From contig CM060108.1 of NCBI GenBank assembly GCA_030522415.1, forward strand, positions 37,470,256 to 37,534,255: a stretch of DNA of 64,000 bases, in the 5' to 3' direction. Made by a program: the position numbers and the translations under genes. Numbering within the stretch: position 1 is the stretch's first letter; every line of letters starts with the position of its first letter. Positions 59,709 to 64,000 of the stretch are shown one piece after another. This stretch comes from Channallabes apus (lineage: Eukaryota > Chordata > Actinopteri > Siluriformes > Clariidae). A model generated the notes under the pieces. It did no database searches and was not told the origin of the DNA. It worked only from the letters and a program-made list of their open reading frames with translations.

Positions 59709-60759
59709 GTAAGATAAGTAATAATTTTTTCTTGTACAATGTATATCTCAGATTCCAATGTGACTGTAAATGCAAATGTGAAGCAGTCACAGTGAGTTAG
59801 AGTGTAAAGAACTTTAATACAGTAAAACTTCGGATTGCGAGTAACGCGGTTTGCCAGTGTTCCGCAAGATGAGCAAAGATTTTTAACAAATTTTGACTTG
59901 AAAAACGAGCAAGTCTTGGTTTACGAGTATCATGTATCACACATGCGCTTCTTGTTTTGACGCAGAGCGTCACGAGATCACAACTGAGCCAAGGCTTTTT
60001 CTCTCTCTTGCGCTGCGGAATTGTGGGTAATTGTCTCCCCTGCTGGGTCTTATTGCACGTCCCTTACTGGTATAATCAACATCCGTGCATATGTGTACTG
60101 TTTACTATAACACTGTGACCATGTGTGTGCGCGTAAAACATATTTTATGTTGTGTTTGAAAGCGTGTGTGAACAGCCCGCATGTACTGTTTCTTATAACA
60201 CATGTGTGTGCCCGTGTAAAGCAAAGGAAAGTCTCATTAGAGGTTAAAAATCCATTTTCTCTCTCTGTCGTTAAATGTGGGCGATATGTGTGTGCGCGCG
60301 AGAGAGAGAGAAAAAGATTGTGAGTCAAATTACACGCGCACACACACATAACGCACACACTCCACAGCGCAAGAGAGAGAAACACACACACACACACACA
60401 TACACAAACAGCGCATGCGCGCATAAACGGAAACACTTATCTGTCTGGATATATTTTTACTTTTTTTTAAAGGTAAGTGCAGGTTAATTCGTTTAATTTA
60501 AACTTTATATTTTGTGTTAATTATTTTTTGGGGCTGTGGAACAAATAATTTGAATTTACATTATTTCCTATGGGAAACTTTGCTTTGGTTTATGAGTGTT
60601 TTGGAATACGAGCCCACTTCCAGAATGAATTATGCTCATAATCCAAGGTTCCACTGTACTATAAATACCTCTAACCCTAGATTTGTCATACAGTTGATAT
60701 TAGATATTCTTAGTTTCCATCCTTGTAAATAATTGCATAAATAATTTTCTCATTAAGGT

Positions 60760-60796
<37 letters not shown>

Positions 60797-63156
60797 TAAA
60801 TATTTTGAGAGATACTTTTACATAAACTACTTAATTTTACATCCTTAACTTCCATACAATGAAGGATTATTCCTTTTCCTTTACAAATTATTCCTTTACT
60901 AGTAAACCAGAGTTCAGTCCCAGTTTAACAAACTAGTTATAGGCCTCAGAGAAAATCAATATTGGAATTTCTACTTGTATTTGTATCCAATCTGTATTTA
61001 ATCATACTCACACTCCCAACAAGTACCTTAACCTTTACCCATTTATTTTTTCTCAAGACTCCGAGGATGACAGCGTCCTGTCTTCCGAGGAGGAACAAGA
61101 CATTCAGGTATTTAAAAAATATTTCTATGTTCCTGTGTATTATTTAATGTTTTGTTTAGTCATATTTACCTTATTATTAATAACTTTTACAGTGTGAGAT
61201 TTTGGAGAAGCAACGGGATGAAGCTAACCAGAGACTGTGTCAAATGGAGGAAGGTGAGCTGAATGGGGAGGTCATGTTGATCCAAACAAATCTTTCTTCA
61301 TGCCAGTAAAATAGTGGTATTTAATAAGGATTATGCAATTTTAACTGACTGTACAGAATTGAGGTTATTACACATCTTGAATATAGTGTGCACAAAAGCT
61401 CGAAAGAACACACAGTCTTCTTTTAAAATAAATAATCCTACATAAAAGAGTTTTTCTTTTCCTATATGCATTCCCATTAGCATCCAATCAGTTGCTGAAG
61501 GAAATAAATATGCTGGAAATTCAGTTTGGGATTGAACGCTCATGCAGAGAGACTGCTGAGGCTTTTGCCTTAAAGGTGGGTTCACCACTCTGTCTAGTTA
61601 GTGATCATCCACACAGTCACCTTGTGCACCTACACTCCTACATGATGCCTTATATTAAAGCAATTTGTTGTGCACTTTAAGCTGTATATACATCTTGCAC
61701 TACCTCCTTGGGGCTGTTTTTGTACATTATACAGTTGTATTGTAACGTGGTATATTTGTAACATAGCAAATATTATGTTTTAATAGCTTGCACCACATGA
61801 CAAAGACACTGACATGTCAGTAAATTTAATTCTGATTTATAAATATGAAATGTATTATTTACTCATGTTAAACTTATAAAAAAGACTTTTCTTTATACCT
61901 ACATTTGAAAACAGTTAACAAGATGGTATTGAATGTATTATTGCTGGCAATTACAGCACCTACAGTATAAGTACCTAACTTTCATTGACCGTCAATAAAA
62001 AAACACAGGCCGATAACTTACTGACTCAACTAAGACCATGTGACTTTCTGTGACTTGCAACACATCACCTATTCAGCTGTACACATTAAATTATTTTAAA
62101 TAAATAAATAAATTGAAATAGTCTCAGCAGTAGCAAATCAAATATCTCTGTTGAATAATAATCTTAATCCTCTCAGTTATGAGTTATGTTTCATTTTCTT
62201 TATAACTTCGTTTTAATGTAATAGTTTCTGAATTTCTTACCTAACAGCAACATATACAGAAACAGTATTTTCTATTGCATGTCCAATATATCAATATCAT
62301 TTACAGTATGAATGCTTTTAAAGGATAAATGTATGCACTTGTATTCCAGTACTGTACTATTGTCCTAGCCACAATGCATGATGTTTGATTTCATAGGTGA
62401 CTAAAGAGAACAAGGTTTTAAAGAGAAAAAGTCAGGCTCTACTGCCCCTTATACCAGAAAAGCCTGAAAACCTGGCTGTTCTGAACCTAGAAGAAGACTC
62501 TGATTCTGCCTTTAACATGTCAGTGGAACAAGCTGAAGAACCTCTTCTCAAAAGCCAGGCCCAGGTCAGAGGTAAGTCTCCTTCCTGAGATATAGTGTTA
62601 TGGTGACTCCTAATTACATTTTAGCTGCAATTTAAAATCAATTTTTAGAACTATTCTCTCATTGCTTTTTACATGTGTAAAACCATTAAGTAACCAAACC
62701 TTTAGATATTGAAATAATATGAATAATATTTCTTTGGGCATTGTTTTGTCAGAGCTTCAGTCCTCTGTTGATCAGCTTTTGGGGGAAAAGATGCAACTGT
62801 GGGAGCAAGTAGAAGTATTGAAAAAAGAAAAGGAAGAATTGAAAGAACAGGTACAGAAAATGCTGAGTGCGGTGTACTGTGTCAAATGTGATATCACTGA
62901 TGTGATTCTTTCCGGAGGATTATATTCTTTGAGGATGTGAAAAGTGTTGTGAGAACGTTGACAATATTTTTTATTATTACTGTAACAGCTTGCAGTTGAA
63001 GTTCAGGAGAAAGAGGCCATTTTGATGAAGTTAACTAAACAAAGTCGAACAGTGAACAAAATGAAAAGAGGTAGGTAAAAGGCACCTCCTGTATGTGTAG
63101 ATGACAACTGTATATAGTATGCATGTAGTTTCCTATTCAATTCTTCTTCTTCTTCT

Positions 63157-63189
<33 letters not shown>

Positions 63190-63299
63190 ATATAAAATGT
63201 GCAGTATCCCAGCTTGTTACAGAAGAGTTTGCAGAGATGTCACAGAAGCTAGAAATGGAGCAAGGACTCAGACATCATGCTGAAGAGTTTGCACATCAG
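59675..63299 (+). CDS. shtn1-like: Shootin-family gene (SHTN1/KIAA1598-like), 5' partial, 230 codons
   Basis: Coding exons: 59675-59708, 61058-61107, 61193-61253, 61481-61575, 62397-62571, 62753-62850, 62989-63070, 63205-63299. All introns are GT-AG, the phases close at every join, and the frame stays open for 230 codons to the last donor, so the rest lies beyond the window. The pattern matches shootin-1: EKQRDEANQRL, then ERSCRETAEAFALKVTKENKVLKRKS, an acidic EEDSDS patch, ELQSSVDQLLGEKMQL...KKEKEELKEQ coiled coil, and TEEFAEMSQKLEMEQGLRHHAEEFAHQ. Shootin-1 links F-actin retrograde flow to cell adhesion (via cortactin and L1-CAM) in growing axons. The N-terminus here is a short acidic lead (MWSSGIDFENLDSEDDSVL) unlike mammalian shootin-1, and identity is moderate, so this is probably a separate paralogue. 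Which named fish shootin it is, I cannot say. Confidence 0.88.
59820..60656. mobile_element. Pogo/Tc1-like MITE, 837 bp, in shootin intron 1
   Basis: Ends CAGTAAAACTTCGGATTGCG and the inverse (…ATAATCCAAGGTTCCACTG), flanked by TA. The interior has partial direct repeats (ATGTACTGTTTCTTATAACA versus TGTGTACTGTTTACTATAAC), CA/GA runs and no transposase. Confidence 0.8.
60764..60791. repeat. (GT)n microsatellite
   Basis: Perfect GT run in shootin intron 1. Confidence 0.9.
61058..61107 (+). CDS. shtn1-like: Shootin-like coding exon 2
   Basis: Encodes DSEDDSVLSSEEEQDIQ, a strongly acidic Ser/Glu patch. Acceptor TTTCTCAAG, donor GTATTT. Confidence 0.8.
61193..61253 (+). CDS. shtn1-like: Shootin-like coding exon 3
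   Basis: Encodes CEILEKQRDEANQRLCQMEE, matching the shootin RQERDEAVKKLEEF region at the start of the coiled coil. Acceptor CTTTTACAG, donor GTGAGC. Confidence 0.88.
61481..61575 (+). CDS. shtn1-like: Shootin-like coding exon 4
   Basis: Encodes LLKEINMLEIQFGIERSCRE and TAEAFALK, aligning with the shootin-1 segment around EKTCRESAEALATK. Acceptor TTCCCATTAG, donor GTGGGT. Confidence 0.9.
62397..62571 (+). CDS. shtn1-like: Shootin-like coding exon 5
   Basis: Encodes VTKENKVLKRKSQALLPLIP and an acidic linker (LEEDSDSAFNM). It aligns with NKENKTLKRIS of shootin-1. Acceptor TTTCATAG, donor GTAAGT. Confidence 0.9.
62753..62850 (+). CDS. shtn1-like: Shootin-like coding exon 6
   Basis: Encodes ELQSSVDQLLGEKMQLWEQV and a Lys/Glu heptad-rich continuation ending KEKEELKEQ; predicted coiled coil. 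Acceptor TTTTGTCAG, donor GTACAG. Confidence 0.88.
62989..63070 (+). CDS. shtn1-like: Shootin-like coding exon 7
   Basis: Encodes LAVEVQEKEAILMKLTKQSR and TVNKMKR, coiled coil in the shootin KSKLVEVIEEVNKVKQEK region. Acceptor CTGTAACAG, donor GTAGGT. Confidence 0.87.
63158..63183. repeat. (CT)n run ahead of shootin exon 8
   Basis: Perfect CT run about 20 bases upstream of the exon 8 acceptor, adding to its pyrimidine tract. Confidence 0.85.
63205..63299 (+). CDS. shtn1-like: Shootin-like coding exon 8 (last in window)
   Basis: Encodes VSQLVTEEFAEMSQKLEMEQ and GLRHHAEEFAHQ, aligning with the shootin-1 VSMLAVEEYEEMQVNLELEK block. Acceptor AATGTGCAG after a CT run, donor GTAGTG. No further exon is recognised in 63300-64000. 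Confidence 0.9.
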
Positions 63300-63699
63300 G
63301 TAGTGGTATTCTTTTTTATTTTTATTTTAATGGGTATGTCTGTAGTGCTGGTTTGCCCTATGTCCCTCAGACATTATTTGCCTTAAGGCCAATGTTGAGT
63401 TACTACATATTATGAAGCAAATTTAGAGGATTTAGATGATTTTTTAAATCATCTTAGAAATACAAATGCACTTACACCTGCCTCTACTTATTGTGCTTTT
63501 TGTAGAATAAAAACAAGGATGTTCAGGGGAGAAAGTATCAGACCAATCATTAGTACGTCTGGTCAATAAATGTCTATTAGAAACAGAAAGCAACCTGTCG
63601 GTCATGCAGTTACGGATAAGTAGACAAGCAGCAAGATGTCTATTTCCCACTGTTCAACAACCCTGTTGTTTTGTGTATATTGGGATAATGGGATGCACA

Positions 63700-63807
<108 letters not shown>

Positions 63808-64000
63808 CTGCACCATGTTTTAATTTATGCCAGCTGTTCTGGCATTTATTCTCTCTAAGTGAGCATCTCAGCACTGAACGCTTCCTTGTTTCACCCACAC
63901 ACCCCTCCTTCATAATTAGTACCCATCAAGATGGCAGTTTGTAAACTGAAGCTTTTTAGCCCCCTGTCCTTGGCTGACACTTTATATCCGCCACCATCAT

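Overview
The window looks like teleost fish nuclear DNA. It has GT-AG introns, long AT-rich intergenic stretches, many CA/GT, TA, CT and trinucleotide microsatellites, tRNA-derived SINE-like repeats, and dense fossil Tc1/mariner, hAT and PIF/Harbinger transposons whose end sequences are familiar from fish genomes. An ostariophysan (catfish/characin-like) source is my guess from the repeat flavour and is not proven.

Three vertebrate genes, all on the + strand, can be assembled exon by exon with every splice phase closing. (1) adissp (C20orf27 homologue), coding 4819-19318 in five coding exons, 176 aa. (2) vax2, coding 30677-43437 in three exons, 307 aa, a ventral-eye homeobox regulator whose homeodomain is split by intron 2 between helix positions 44 and 45. 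(3) The 5' part of a shootin-family gene (SHTN1/KIAA1598-like), eight coding exons from 59675 to 63299 (230 codons), running off the right edge. The vax2-shootin neighbourhood mirrors the VAX1-SHTN1 neighbourhood known on human chromosome 10, so it looks like the other half of an ancient duplicated block.

Layout: 1-4.7 kb is 5' flank of adissp with repeat debris. 4.8-21.4 kb is adissp; its introns 2 and 3 are packed with nested transposons and its 3'UTR contains an antisense Tc1 fossil. 21.4-30.6 kb is intergenic, with a second nested transposon complex (21.7-23.9 kb), a mariner fossil, and then mostly unique AT-rich DNA leading to vax2. 30.7-43.4 kb is vax2, whose long intron 2 carries a Harbinger element inserted inside a Tc1 fossil. 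43.4-59.6 kb is intergenic and holds several low-repeat, GC-richer blocks with homeodomain-type TAAT cores that are candidate conserved regulatory elements. 59.7-64 kb is shootin, with a pogo-like MITE in intron 1.

I found no CRISPR, prokaryotic operon or functional structural RNA gene. The most notable structures are the nested transposons, several with perfect target-site duplications that give an order of insertion, a 522-bp foldback element, the vax2-shootin paralogous pairing, two in-frame start codons in vax2, and a NAGNAG acceptor in adissp.
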